Origin: Nocardioides marmoribigeumensis
GTDB taxonomy: Bacteria > Actinomycetota > Actinomycetes > Propionibacteriales > Nocardioidaceae
DNA length: 64,000 nt
Direction: 5' to 3'
Assembly (NCBI RefSeq): GCF_031458325.1
Contig: NZ_JAVDYG010000001.1
Location: forward strand, 2,108,001 to 2,172,000
The notes under the pieces are model-generated. The model was not told the origin of the DNA. It ran no database searches and saw nothing but the letters and a program-made list of their open reading frames with translations. Of this stretch, positions 1-9,174 are shown piece after piece. The translations under genes and the position numbers were made by a program. Numbering within the stretch: the first letter of the stretch is position 1; each line of letters begins with the position of its first letter.

Positions 1-1
1 G

Positions 2-280
2 ATCGGCCTCAAGGCCTACCTGATCAGCCTCGGCGACCGGCCGCTGCCGGAGTCCGACGGGCTCACCGGCACCCAGCGGCTGTTCCTCAACTGGGCCCAC
101 GTGTGGCGCACCAAGGACCGCACCGAGCTGGCCCTGCAGCGGCTGACCGTCGACCCGCACAGCCCGCCGGAGTTCCGCGCCAACATCGCCCGCAACCTCG
201 ACGAGTTCCACTCCGCCTTCGCCACCCGGCCGGGCGACGGCCTGTGGCTCGAGCCCGAGGAGCGCGTGCGCATCTGGTGA
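2..280 (+). CDS. M13 family (neprilysin-like) zinc metallopeptidase, C-terminal fragment
   Basis: Only the last 92 codons are in the window; the 5' end, with the HExxH zinc site, lies upstream. The visible part has the typical end of the M13 family: a stretch LFLNWAHVWRTKDR, then LTVDPHSPPEFRAN and a final short tail ending in RIW. In the family this region closes the catalytic domain; the ending PHSPPEFR is diagnostic and lies near substrate-binding residues. No downstream gene is coupled to it: the next gene starts 77 bases later. Family assignment is strong; substrate is unknown. Confidence 0.85.
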   Translation: MGLKAYLISLGDRPLPESDGLTGTQRLFLNWAHVWRTKDRTELALQRLTVDPHSPPEFRANIARNLDEFHSAFATRPGDGLWLEPEERVRIW

Positions 281-357
281 GCGTTTTGTCCTGGTGCGCA
301 AGGGGTACATGTGTGTCCGACGGACGCGGCACGCGTCCCTGGTGAGAGGAACACACC

Positions 358-609
358 ATGACCATCGGCGGCGGAATCCTGCTCTTCGTCATCGGGGCCA
401 TCCTGGCCTTCGCGGTCGACGTCGACATCCCGGGCATCGAGGACAACACCCTGGGCTACATCCTCATGCTGGCCGGCGTGCTGGTCGCCGTGCTGAGCCT
501 GGCCGCCACCCGGCGCCGCCACAGCACCGTCGCGGTCACCCGCGACGCCTCGGGTCGTGAGGCCGTGACCGAGCGCCACACCGACTCCACCGGTGGTCCG
601 GTCGTCTGA
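358..609 (+). CDS. DUF6458 family small membrane protein
   Basis: An 83-aa protein with two hydrophobic segments (about residues 4-20 and 31-50) separated by a short acidic loop (VDVDIPGIEDN), followed by a basic stretch and a polar tail. This matches the DUF6458 family common in actinobacteria, which has the start MTIGGGILLFVIGAILAFAV-like pattern. The ATG has a purine-rich stretch (GAGAGGAA) 8 bases upstream. Function is unknown; it is predicted to sit in the cytoplasmic membrane with the charged tail in the cytoplasm. Confidence 0.85.
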   Translation: MTIGGGILLFVIGAILAFAVDVDIPGIEDNTLGYILMLAGVLVAVLSLAATRRRHSTVAVTRDASGREAVTERHTDSTGGPVV

Positions 610-677
610 GCGCCCACCCGCCACCTGACGCGCGCCCGTCGCGCGTCACCACTCGCACGAGCCTCTTCGCGGGGCTC

Positions 678-1955
678 GTGCTCGTGATTTTCCTGACCGC
701 CCTGTCCGCCGTGCTGCTGCGCGACGACAGCCCGGCCGCGGACTGCGCCGTCGCCGTCTCCTCAGGCGAGACGAGCCCCCAGCTGGTCCCGCGCGCCGCC
801 CTCCTGCCGGCCGGCTCGGTCGGCCGGCAGCGCCGGCGGGTGGTCGAGGCGGTCGAGGGTCTCGGCGGCCCGGTCGGGTCGGTCATCACCGGCCGGTTCT
901 TCGAGCGCCTGACCCAGCGCCCCAGCGTCGTGGCGTACGCCGACCGGCTGGCCCTGGTGACCACCCCGCAGCCCGGGCGCGCGGTCGTCGACGTGGTGGA
1001 CGTCGACCGCGCCCGGACCGACTGGCGCGTCGACCTCGCCGGGGACCCGGCCTGGACCACGTTCACCGGTGGGCCGGTCGGGGAGGACCTCGTGCTGGCC
1101 TTCTCCGGGCCGCAGCCGAGCCTGCTCACCCTCGCCGGCGACTCGGTCCCGCTGGTCTGCGGCGACCTGCCGCGGACGGGCCCCTCCACCCTGGTGCGCA
1201 CCGACCAGGCGGGGTCCGACGTGGTCGTGGGCTCGGTGGGGGCCGACGGACGGCGGGTGGTCCGCCTGGTCGACCCGGCCACCGGCAAGGTCGGCTGGAC
1301 CCGTCACGGACGAGGGGCCCTGGCGTCGGTCTCGGTCGCCGGCGACCTCGTGCTCCTCGCCCGGGCCGACTCGGCCTCGCTCGCGACCGGGGGTGCACCG
1401 ACGCCGGGCCCCGGCGCGTGGGTCGAGGCGCTGTCCCGCTCCGGCGGGTCGCAGGTCTGGGCGCACCGCGGTCCCGCGGCTGCCCTCCTGACCGCCGGAC
1501 CCGACGGGTCGTCGTACCTCCTCCGGACGGGGGGCCGGCCCCGCGTCGTCGCCCTCGACGCCAGGGGCCGGGTCCGCTGGACACGGCCCGTGCCCGTCGG
1601 CTTCCGGTCCGCCTGGCTGTGGGCCGACCGCCTGGTGCTGCGCGGCCCGGACCCCCGGGGCGGCGCGATGCTCCGCGCGCTCGACACCTCCTCCGGACGG
1701 CCCGCGTGGACCGTGCGGGCACGACAGGCCCCTCCGGTCGGGGACAGCCCCCGGCCGGGTCTCGGGACGCCGCTGGTCGAGGACGGCACCGCCTGGGTGC
1801 CCGCCCCCAACGGGCTCCTCGAGGTCGACGTGGCCTCCGGCCGCGCGACCCGGCACGACTCGACCGCCCGGGTGGACGAGCTGCTGCGCCTCGGCGACCG
1901 GGCCGAGGGACGCGTGGCGGTGGTGAGCGGCACCGCCCTGCTGGTCACCCGCTGA
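678..1955 (+). CDS. Membrane-anchored PQQ-like beta-propeller protein
   Basis: A 425-aa protein with a short N-terminal hydrophobic segment followed by repeated blades typical of the PQQ-binding-like (YncE/outer-membrane assembly type) beta-propeller: TGKVGWTRH, GSQVWAHRG, RGRVRWTRP and SGRPAWTVR recur at about 50-60 residue spacing. Such proteins usually serve as extracytoplasmic scaffolds; no catalytic motif is seen. The start is uncertain: GTG at 678 cuts into the apparent membrane segment, and the frame stays open back to 561 but offers only a CTG (606) upstream, so a few N-terminal residues may be missing. It precedes the solute-binding/VWA gene by 67 bases, in the same direction. Confidence 0.7.
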   Translation: MLVIFLTALSAVLLRDDSPAADCAVAVSSGETSPQLVPRAALLPAGSVGRQRRRVVEAVEGLGGPVGSVITGRFFERLTQRPSVVAYADRLALVTTPQPGRAVVDVVDVDRARTDWRVDLAGDPAWTTFTGGPVGEDLVLAFSGPQPSLLTLAGDSVPLVCGDLPRTGPSTLVRTDQAGSDVVVGSVGADGRRVVRLVDPATGKVGWTRHGRGALASVSVAGDLVLLARADSASLATGGAPTPGPGAWVEALSRSGGSQVWAHRGPAAALLTAGPDGSSYLLRTGGRPRVVALDARGRVRWTRPVPVGFRSAWLWADRLVLRGPDPRGGAMLRALDTSSGRPAWTVRARQAPPVGDSPRPGLGTPLVEDGTAWVPAPNGLLEVDVASGRATRHDSTARVDELLRLGDRAEGRVAVVSGTALLVTR

Positions 1956-2022
1956 GCCTGCGCTCCCGCCTAGACTTCCCTTCCGCCCGGGCGCCGACCC
2001 GGACCGTCTCCCGGAGGGGCCC

Positions 2023-3846
2023 GTGGCCAAGTCCAAGGCACCGATCGTCACAGCCGTGGTCGTCGGTGTGGTCGCGGTCGTGGCGGTCAAGCTCATCGTC
2101 GGGGGCGGTGGGTCCGAGAAGACGCCTGGTGCCACGCCGAGCGACGCGGGTCGCGACACCAGCGGCTGCGTCTCGCTGACGGTCGCGGCGTCCAGCGAGA
2201 AGGCGGCGCTGCTGGGGCGGATCGCCTCGGCCTACGAGGACACCGACCCCGAGGTCGGCGGCACCTGCGTCGCGGTCGAGGTGACCTCGGTCGCCTCGGG
2301 CGGCGGCGAGCAGGCCCTGGCGCGCGGGTGGGACGAGGAGCTCGACGGCCCGCGTCCCGACGTGTGGACCCCGGCCGCCTCGACGTGGGTGGGCCTCCTG
2401 CAGCAGGACCTCGCCGCGAAGGACAAGCCCGACCTGGTCCCGGACGAGACGCCCTCGATCGCCTCGACGCCCCTCGTGCTCGCGATGCCGCGACCGATGG
2501 CCCAGGCCCTCGGCTGGCCGGCCAAGTCCCTCGGCTGGAGCGACGTGCTGTCGCTGGTGGAGGACCAGCGCGGCTGGGCCGCGCTCGGCCACCCCGAGTG
2601 GGGCCGCTTCACGCTCGGCAAGACCAACCCCAACCTGTCCACGTCCGGGCTCGCCGCCACGATCGGATCTTTTGTCGCAGCGACAGGAAAGTCGTCCGAC
2701 CTCACCGACCGGGACCTCGAGGACCCGCGGGTGCGGAGGTTCGTGCAGACGGTGGAGCGCTCGGTCGTCCACTACGGCGACACGACTCTGACCTACCTGT
2801 CCAACCTGCAGCGCGCCGACGACAGGGGCGCGTCGCTCGGCTACGTCAGCGCGGTCGCCGTGGAGGAGAAGTCGGTCCTCGACTACAACAACGGCAACCC
2901 CACCGGTGACCCGGCGACGCTGGGCGACCACGAGAAGCCCGCGGTGCCCCTGGCGGCGATCTACCCCAAGGAGGGCACGCTGTTCTCCGACAGCCCGTGG
3001 GTGACGCTCGACGCCCCCTGGGTCGACGAGGACAAGCGGGCCGCGTCCGCGGACCTCCTGTCCTACCTCCGCAGCGCCAAGGCCCAGAAGGTCTTCACCG
3101 ACGCCGGCTTCCGGACCTACGACGGCAAGCCCGGCAAGCCGATCACGACCAGCGAGGACCTCATCGCCGACGGGGTGAAGGTCACGCTGAGCCCGCCGGC
3201 ACCGGCCGTGCTCTCGCAGGTGCGCTCGGCGTGGACCCAGCTGCGCAAGCCCGCCCGCGTGCTCATGCTGCTCGACGTGTCCGGGTCGATGGGCGAGCCC
3301 GTGCCCGACGCCGGCGCCTCCAAGCTCGAGCTGGCCAAGCGGGCCGCGATCCGGGCGATGACCCAGTTCGCGCCGACCGACGAGGTCGGCCTGTGGGCGT
3401 TCACCACCGACCTCGACGGCGAGGAGCAGATCTACCGCGAGCTCGAGCCCGTCCTGCCGATCTCCCGCCAGCGCGACGACCTGAGGCGGTCGATCCGGTC
3501 CCTCACGCCGCTCAACGGCACCCCGCTCTACGCCGCGATCCGTGCCGCCGTCGGCACGATGGGGACGTCCCTGGACGCCGACAAGATCAACGCCGTGGTC
3601 GTCCTGACCGACGGCCGCAACGAGTACCCCGCCGACACCGACCTGGCCGGCCTCGTCCGCCAGCTCGGCGGGGGCAGCAGCGAGTCACCCGACACCTCGC
3701 TGCGGGTGTTCACGATCGCCTACGGCGAGGGGGCCGACCTGGAGACCCTCCGCCAGATCAGCGCGGCCAGCAACGCCGCGGCCTACGACGCGACGCGGCC
3801 GGAGAGCATCGACAAGGTGTTCACCGCCGTGCTGAGCAACTTCTGA
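2023..3846 (+). CDS. Solute-binding-like and von Willebrand A domain protein, membrane-anchored
   Basis: A 607-aa protein. Residues about 8-28 form one membrane segment, which anchors an outside portion. Residues about 45-370 resemble periplasmic substrate-binding proteins (SLTVAASSEKAALLGRIASAYE start). Residues about 412-605 are a VWA domain with an intact MIDAS site: D418-x-S420-x-S422 in LLDVSGSMG, T500 in LNGTPLYAAI and D530 in LTDGRNE, so metal-dependent ligand binding is likely. The GTG start has a good ribosome site (GGAGG at 2013-2017). This fusion of a solute-binding domain with VWA is known in actinobacteria but its ligand is unknown. The next gene starts 17 bases after its stop, so they are probably cotranscribed. 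Confidence 0.8.
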   Translation: MAKSKAPIVTAVVVGVVAVVAVKLIVGGGGSEKTPGATPSDAGRDTSGCVSLTVAASSEKAALLGRIASAYEDTDPEVGGTCVAVEVTSVASGGGEQALARGWDEELDGPRPDVWTPAASTWVGLLQQDLAAKDKPDLVPDETPSIASTPLVLAMPRPMAQALGWPAKSLGWSDVLSLVEDQRGWAALGHPEWGRFTLGKTNPNLSTSGLAATIGSFVAATGKSSDLTDRDLEDPRVRRFVQTVERSVVHYGDTTLTYLSNLQRADDRGASLGYVSAVAVEEKSVLDYNNGNPTGDPATLGDHEKPAVPLAAIYPKEGTLFSDSPWVTLDAPWVDEDKRAASADLLSYLRSAKAQKVFTDAGFRTYDGKPGKPITTSEDLIADGVKVTLSPPAPAVLSQVRSAWTQLRKPARVLMLLDVSGSMGEPVPDAGASKLELAKRAAIRAMTQFAPTDEVGLWAFTTDLDGEEQIYRELEPVLPISRQRDDLRRSIRSLTPLNGTPLYAAIRAAVGTMGTSLDADKINAVVVLTDGRNEYPADTDLAGLVRQLGGGSSESPDTSLRVFTIAYGEGADLETLRQISAASNAAAYDATRPESIDKVFTAVLSNF

Positions 3847-3863
3847 GTCGGGCCGGGTCGACG

Positions 3864-4571
3864 ATGGGTTTCGGCAAGCAGGTGGCCAGGGCGGGACGTG
3901 ACCCGTGGCTCCTGGTGACCTCCGGGGTCGGCGGCGGGCTGGCCTGGGCCGTGCTGCCGGTCGCCGGTGTCGCCGGTGCCGCGGCCGCCCCGGTCGGCCT
4001 CGGCATCGCCGCCGCGATGTGGGGCGTCGGGGCCGTCGTCGGGGCGTTGAGCGGCAAGGACGACGACGACTGGGACGAGGAGGAGGTCGAGGAGATCGGG
4101 CTGCGTCCCGGCACTCCACAGGCCACGATGGTGCGGGCGATCCACGGCTACGTCACCGACCTCGAGGACCTCCGCGCCTCGCCCCTGCCCGACAGCGTGC
4201 TGGACCAGTCGATCACCGCGCTGGTCGCCGCCCAGGGTGCCGAGCAGACCGCGGTGCGGGTCGCGGCCGCGGTCGACGGCCTCGACGACGCCCTCCGGCG
4301 GAGCAGGCGCCCACCCGGCCAGGAGCCGCGCGGCGGTGCGCTCGCGGCGGTGCAGCGGATGGCCGAGCGCCGCACTGCCCTGCTCACCAAGCTGCAGCAC
4401 AGCGTCGACCAGGTCGCCGAGGTCTACACCAAGCTGCTGGAGATGCGGGCGAGCGTGGCCGCCCTCGATGTCGGCGACGGGGCCGACGAGGTCACCCGGG
4501 TCAACGCCTCGCTCGACGCGCTGCGCGGATCGCTGGCCGAGCTCGAGGACGAGCGTCGCGCGCTCCCGTGA
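3864..4571 (+). CDS. Conserved hypothetical membrane-associated coiled-coil protein
   Basis: A 235-aa protein of unknown family. Residues about 15-60 are hydrophobic and glycine/alanine-rich (two likely membrane passes), then an acidic run KDDDDWDEEEVEE, then a long predicted helical part (about residues 85-235) with heptad-like spacing of Leu/Val/Ala. It follows the VWA gene by 17 bases in the same direction, so it may help assemble or localise the VWA protein (inference). The ATG at 3864 is preceded by only a weak ribosome site (GTCGACG), compatible with translational coupling. Confidence 0.65.
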   Translation: MGFGKQVARAGRDPWLLVTSGVGGGLAWAVLPVAGVAGAAAAPVGLGIAAAMWGVGAVVGALSGKDDDDWDEEEVEEIGLRPGTPQATMVRAIHGYVTDLEDLRASPLPDSVLDQSITALVAAQGAEQTAVRVAAAVDGLDDALRRSRRPPGQEPRGGALAAVQRMAERRTALLTKLQHSVDQVAEVYTKLLEMRASVAALDVGDGADEVTRVNASLDALRGSLAELEDERRALP

Positions 4572-4613
4572 GCCGGGTCGCATCTGTCGGACCCCTCCGG
4601 TAGGCATGACCCC

Positions 4614-5327
4614 ATGACGACCGGGAGCTCGGGACCCCTGCTGCGCTTCCAGGCGCTGTGCCTGGACACCGACGCCGCCCACCTGGAGCAGGTGGCGGCG
4701 TTCTGGTCGACCGCGCTGGGCTGGGAGCGCGAGCCCGGGCACGGCGGTGCCGTCCTGCGCGGCGAGGGGCCGGGGGCGTCGCTGTGGATCGACGTCGTCC
4801 CGGAGCCGCGCACCGTCAAGCACCGCACCCACCTCGACGTGCGCGTCGACGACGTCGAGACGCTGGTGGCCGCCGGGGCCCGGGTCGACGACGCGACGTC
4901 CTTCCCCTGGGTGGTCCTGCGCGACCCCGAGGGGGGCGAGCTGTGCGCCTTCCCGACGCGCGAGGACCGGGGCCCGGGGCTCTACGAGGTCTGCACCGAC
5001 TGCGGTCCCGACCCGCTGCCGATCACACGCTGGTGGGCCGAGGTGCTCGGGGCCCACGCGGGGCAGGACGAGGGCGACGACTGGGCCCACCTCGCGTCGG
5101 TCGAGGGCGCCCCCTTCGAGCTGTGGGTGTTCTGCCCCGTGCCGGAGCCCAAGACCGCCAAGAACCGCTTCCACCTCGACTTCCGCGCCACCCGCCCCGA
5201 CACGGTCGACCTCCTCGTGCAGCGCGGCGCGACCGTCCTCCGCGCGCCCGACCGGGAGATCTCCTGGCACGTCCTCGCCGACCCCGACGGCAACGAGCTC
5301 TGCGTCTTCCCGGCGGAGGGCTCGTGA
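4614..5327 (+). CDS. Two-domain VOC (glyoxalase-like) family protein
   Basis: A 237-aa protein made of two vicinal-oxygen-chelate half units. The first (about residues 8-122) has FQALCLDTDAAHLEQ, FWSTALGWE and RTHLDVRVDDVE; the second (about 125-235) repeats the pattern with RWWAEVLGAHAG, RFHLDFRATRPD and the family ending DPDGNELCVFP. Such Glyoxalase_6-type proteins are mostly uncharacterised; roles in resistance or metal-dependent isomerisation are possible. A TAGGCA box lies 7 bases before the ATG, so the message may be leaderless. It ends 2 bases before the convergent hypothetical gene. Confidence 0.8.
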   Translation: MTTGSSGPLLRFQALCLDTDAAHLEQVAAFWSTALGWEREPGHGGAVLRGEGPGASLWIDVVPEPRTVKHRTHLDVRVDDVETLVAAGARVDDATSFPWVVLRDPEGGELCAFPTREDRGPGLYEVCTDCGPDPLPITRWWAEVLGAHAGQDEGDDWAHLASVEGAPFELWVFCPVPEPKTAKNRFHLDFRATRPDTVDLLVQRGATVLRAPDREISWHVLADPDGNELCVFPAEGS

Positions 5328-5329
5328 GG

Positions 5330-5701
5330 TCAGGGGACGAGCAGCGCCGGCACGGCCGAGAGGACGGTGGCCCGGCCGAGCACCGCGAGGCCGTCGTTGG
5401 CGCCCGTCCGGGCGAGCCCGAGGCGGTGGTCGCTGCCCGCCCGCTCCAGCAGGGAGTTGACCGCGCCGGCCGGTCGCACGGTGCAGTCCCGCCACGGGTC
5501 CTCGACGTCGGGGAGGCCACGTTGCCCGTCGGCCCAGCCGTAGAGCCGCACCCGCCGGTCGCCGACCTCGACCTCGTAGCCCGTCGACCCCTCCCGGTGC
5601 GGGGACTCCACGGTCGTGGTCCTGCGCCGCTCGCCCCACGACAGCCCGGACCGCGCACCGGCGCGGACGAGGGTCCTGACCAGGTCGTCGTGCTCGCTCA
5701 C
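5330..5701 (-). CDS. Hypothetical protein
   Basis: A 123-aa protein with no family that I recognise. It is soluble, mixed alpha/beta by composition, with a glycine-containing middle (YEVEVGDRRVRLYGWADGQRG) and a hydrophobic end (GRATVLSAVPALLVP). The GTG start at 5701 is chosen because it is the only start giving the full open frame; recC begins 33 bases away in the opposite direction, so the two share a short divergent promoter region. The coding-type base use and the neat packing between neighbours support a real gene. Confidence 0.5.
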   Translation of the reverse strand: MSEHDDLVRTLVRAGARSGLSWGERRRTTTVESPHREGSTGYEVEVGDRRVRLYGWADGQRGLPDVEDPWRDCTVRPAGAVNSLLERAGSDHRLGLARTGANDGLAVLGRATVLSAVPALLVP

Positions 5702-5733
5702 GGCACCATCCTGCCGGTCAGGGCGGTGGCGGC

Positions 5734-8700
5734 ATGAGCATCCACCTCCATCGCGGCACCGACACCACCGTGCTGGCCGACGGCCTGGCCGAGCTCCTGG
5801 CCGCGCTGCTGCCCGACCCCTTCGCCGAGGAGGTCGTGGTCGTCCCCGCCAAGGGGGTGGAGCGCTGGCTGGCCCAGCGGCTGTCGCACCACCTCGGGGC
5901 AGGGCCCCGCGGTGGCGACGGCGTGTGCGCCGGCGTCCGGTTCCTCAACCCACGCTCGCTGGTGGCGATGCTGACCGGCACCGAGGACGACGACCCGTGG
6001 GACCCCGACCGCTTCGTGTGGCCGCTGCTGCGGGTGGTCGACGGCTCGCTCGACGAGCCGTGGTGCGCCACGCTCGCCCGCCACCTCGGCCACGGCGGAG
6101 CCGACCCCCTCGACGAGCTCCGGCGCGACCGTCGCTACGCCGTCGCGCGTCGCCTGGCCGGGCTGTTCTCCTCCTACGCCGTGCAGCGCCCGCAGCTGGT
6201 CTCCGACTGGCGGGTGGGTCGCGACACCGACGGGGCCGGCGGTGTCCTGCCCGAGGACCTCCGCTGGCAGCCCGAGCTGTGGCGCCGGCTCCTCGCCGAG
6301 CGCGACGTGCCGGCCCCCGACCAGCGGCACGCCGCCGTCGTGGAGGCGATCCGCGGGGGCGCCGACCTCGCGCTGCCCGACCGGCTGTCGATGTTCGGCC
6401 ACACCCGCATGCCGCGCACCGAGCTCGAGCTGCTGCGCGCGGTCGGCGAGGTCCGCGAGGTGCACCTGTGGCTGCCGCAGGCCTCCCCGGCCGGGTGGGA
6501 GCGACTGGTCGAGGAGACCGCGGCCGGACCGGTCCGCCGCAGCGACGACGCGGGGGGTCGGCTGCTGCACCACCGGCTCCTGTCCTCGCTGGGACGCGAC
6601 TCGCGCGAGCTGCAGCGCTCGCTGAGCCTGCTCTCGCCCGAGGTCGAGACCGTCCACGCGCCACCGGCCGGAGCGGCCGGATCGTCGGGGTCGTCCGGGT
6701 CGTCCGGGTCGTCGGGGGCGCCGGGGGCGTCGGGGCCCGCCACCCTGCTCCAGCTGCTGCAGCACGACCTGCGCGGCGACCTCGACGCCGGTGAGGTCGC
6801 GCGGCTCGGCGACCGCCCGCGACCGGTCGGCGACACCTCGGTGCAGGTGCACTCGTGCCACAGCCCGGCACGCCAGGTCGAGGTGCTGCGCGAGGTGCTG
6901 GTCGGGCTCCTGCAGGACGACCCGACCCTCGAGCCCCGCGACATCCTCGTGATGTGTCCCGACGTGGAGGCCTACGCCCCGCTGTTCTCCGCGACGTTCG
7001 GGCTCCTGGACTCCGTCGGCGCCGACGGCCACCCCGGTCACCAGTTGCGGGTGCGGCTCGCCGACCGCGGTCTGGGCAGCACCAACCCGCTGCTCGAGAC
7101 CGCGCTGCGGCTGGTCGAGCTGGCCGGCGGCAGGGCCACCGCCAGCGAGGTGCTCGACCTGGTCGCCGAGGACGTCGTGCGGCGGCGCTTCGCCCTCGAC
7201 GAGGACGACGTCGGCGAGCTGCGCGCCTGGACGGAGCGCTCGGGCGTGCGCTGGGGGCTGACCCCCGCCCTGCGCGCCGACTTCGCGATGGTCGGCTTCC
7301 CCCAGAACACCTGGCAGGCCGGGCTCGACCGCGTGCTCCTCGGCGCCGCGATGGCCGAGGGCGACGTGCTGGTCGGCCGGCGCCTGCCGCTCGACGACGT
7401 CGGCAGCACGGGCATCGACCTGGCCGGCCGCCTGGCCGAGCTGGTCGAGCGCCTGGGCTCGACGGTGGAGGCCCTGCGGTCGGCCCGCACGCTGACCGAG
7501 TGGGGCACGGCCCTGCTCCACGGCGTGACCGCGGTGACCGACGTCGCCCCGAGGGACGGCTGGATCCGCACCGAGCTCGAGCGCCAGGTCGCCTCGATCC
7601 TCGACGAGGGCGGAGCGGCGGGCGACGGCACGACGCTGCGGCTGGCCGACGTACGCCGCCTGCTGCTGCAGCACACCCAGCCGCGCCCGACCCGCGCCAA
7701 CTTCCGCACCGGCGAGCTGACGGTCGCCACGCTGGTGCCGATGCGCTCGGTGCCCCACCGCGTGATCTGCCTGGTGGGCCTCGACGACGGGGTGTTCCCG
7801 CGCAACACCGTCGCCGACGGTGACGACGTCCTCCTGCGCGACCCCGTGACCGGCGAGCGTGACCCGCGCGGCGAGGACCGCCAGCTCCTCCTCGACGCGG
7901 TGCTGGCCGCCGGCACGACCCTGGTGGTGACCTACACCGGACGCTCGATCCACAGCAACGAGGAGCGGCCGCCTGCCGTGCCGCTCGGCGAGCTCCTCGA
8001 CGCGCTCGACCTGACCGCTCCAGGGGCGCGGACCGGCGTGCTGACCCACCACCGGCTGCAGCCGTTCGACCCCGACGCGTTCGGCGCGCAGCGTGCCGCG
8101 ACCTCCTTCGACCGCGCCGCGCTCGAGGGCGCCCGTGCCGTCGTCGGTCAGCGCCGGCCCCGTCCGCCGTTCCTGGCGGCGCCCCTGCCCGAGGGCCGCG
8201 CCGCGGTCGACCTCGACGGACCGACCGACGGCGGCCTGGTGGTGACCCTCGAGGACCTGCAGCGGTTCTACCTCAGCCCGGTCAGGGGCTTCCTGCGCCA
8301 GGGGCTGGGTGCCGGCCTCCCCGCCGAGCACGACGCCGTCGAGGACCGCATGCCCGTCGAGCTCGACCACCTCCAGCGCTGGGCCCTCGGCGACCGGATG
8401 CTGGCGCGCGCGGTCGCGGGCCAGGACTTCGAGACGGTCTGCAACGCCGAGCTCACCCGCGGCCAGCTGCCGCCGGCCGGGCTGGGCTTCGCCGCGATCC
8501 GCGACGTCACCCAGCAGGTCAACGGCCTCTACTCCGCCAGCGCCCGTGACCGGCAGGTCACGCCGACCGCGGTGGACGTCACCGTCGACCTCGTCGTCGA
8601 CGGCGTGCCGTGCCGGCTGACCGGGGTGGTCCCCGACGTCCGGGGCGACACGGTCGTCCGGGTCGCGTTCGGGTCGCTGTCGGTCAAGCACCGGTGGCGG

Positions 8701-9174
8701 GCGTGGCTCGACCTGCTCGCGCTCAGTGCCGCCCACCCCGACCGCGCCTGGACCACCGCGACCTACGGCTGGGTCAAGCGGGCCGGCACCGCCGAGGTGT
8801 CCCGCATGGGCGGGGTCACCGACGCGGCCGGTCTCCTGGCCGGGCTGGTCGCGCTCCAGCGCCGCGGCCTGCGAGAGCCCCTCCCGGTCCCTCCCCGCAC
8901 GGCCTACAAGCTCGCCGAGGCGCGGCTGCACCACAAGAGCGACTACTGGCCCATCCGCCGCGAGTGGGACCACGACGACAACGCCGTCGTCCCGGGCGAG
9001 AGCGCGGCGCCCGAGCACGTCCGGGTCTACGGCGTCCGCGCGCCGGTCGACGTCCTGCTCACCGACGCCCTCGACGACGACCCCGGGCCCCGCAGCGAGC
9101 GCAACCGCCTGGCCCGGCTCGCGTGCTTCCTGTGGAACCCGGTCTTCGAGCACGAGCAGGTGAGACACGCGTGA
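5734..9174 (+). CDS. recC: Exodeoxyribonuclease V subunit gamma (RecC)
   Basis: A 1146-aa protein, the usual RecC length. RecC is the chi-recognition and scaffold subunit of RecBCD, which unwinds and trims broken DNA ends for RecA-dependent repair. Family signs: N-terminal VVPAKGVERWLAQRLSH, middle DILVMCPDVEAYAPL, the stretch VGLDDGVFPRN and the C-terminal YGWVKR and ESDY-like KSDYWPIRREW region. Residues about 310-335 hold an unusual Gly-Ser-rich linker (see findings). Its stop overlaps the recB start by four bases (GTGA), so the three genes are translationally coupled. Confidence 0.95.
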   Translation: MSIHLHRGTDTTVLADGLAELLAALLPDPFAEEVVVVPAKGVERWLAQRLSHHLGAGPRGGDGVCAGVRFLNPRSLVAMLTGTEDDDPWDPDRFVWPLLRVVDGSLDEPWCATLARHLGHGGADPLDELRRDRRYAVARRLAGLFSSYAVQRPQLVSDWRVGRDTDGAGGVLPEDLRWQPELWRRLLAERDVPAPDQRHAAVVEAIRGGADLALPDRLSMFGHTRMPRTELELLRAVGEVREVHLWLPQASPAGWERLVEETAAGPVRRSDDAGGRLLHHRLLSSLGRDSRELQRSLSLLSPEVETVHAPPAGAAGSSGSSGSSGSSGAPGASGPATLLQLLQHDLRGDLDAGEVARLGDRPRPVGDTSVQVHSCHSPARQVEVLREVLVGLLQDDPTLEPRDILVMCPDVEAYAPLFSATFGLLDSVGADGHPGHQLRVRLADRGLGSTNPLLETALRLVELAGGRATASEVLDLVAEDVVRRRFALDEDDVGELRAWTERSGVRWGLTPALRADFAMVGFPQNTWQAGLDRVLLGAAMAEGDVLVGRRLPLDDVGSTGIDLAGRLAELVERLGSTVEALRSARTLTEWGTALLHGVTAVTDVAPRDGWIRTELERQVASILDEGGAAGDGTTLRLADVRRLLLQHTQPRPTRANFRTGELTVATLVPMRSVPHRVICLVGLDDGVFPRNTVADGDDVLLRDPVTGERDPRGEDRQLLLDAVLAAGTTLVVTYTGRSIHSNEERPPAVPLGELLDALDLTAPGARTGVLTHHRLQPFDPDAFGAQRAATSFDRAALEGARAVVGQRRPRPPFLAAPLPEGRAAVDLDGPTDGGLVVTLEDLQRFYLSPVRGFLRQGLGAGLPAEHDAVEDRMPVELDHLQRWALGDRMLARAVAGQDFETVCNAELTRGQLPPAGLGFAAIRDVTQQVNGLYSASARDRQVTPTAVDVTVDLVVDGVPCRLTGVVPDVRGDTVVRVAFGSLSVKHRWRAWLDLLALSAAHPDRAWTTATYGWVKRAGTAEVSRMGGVTDAAGLLAGLVALQRRGLREPLPVPPRTAYKLAEARLHHKSDYWPIRREWDHDDNAVVPGESAAPEHVRVYGVRAPVDVLLTDALDDDPGPRSERNRLARLACFLWNPVFEHEQVRHA

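Noticed and set aside
762-2159. Long minus-strand open frames across the first genes and across recBCD, the carboxylases and the CHAT gene
   Set aside because: They mirror real plus-strand genes in GC-rich DNA, are rich in Arg/Pro/Gly and show no family motif.
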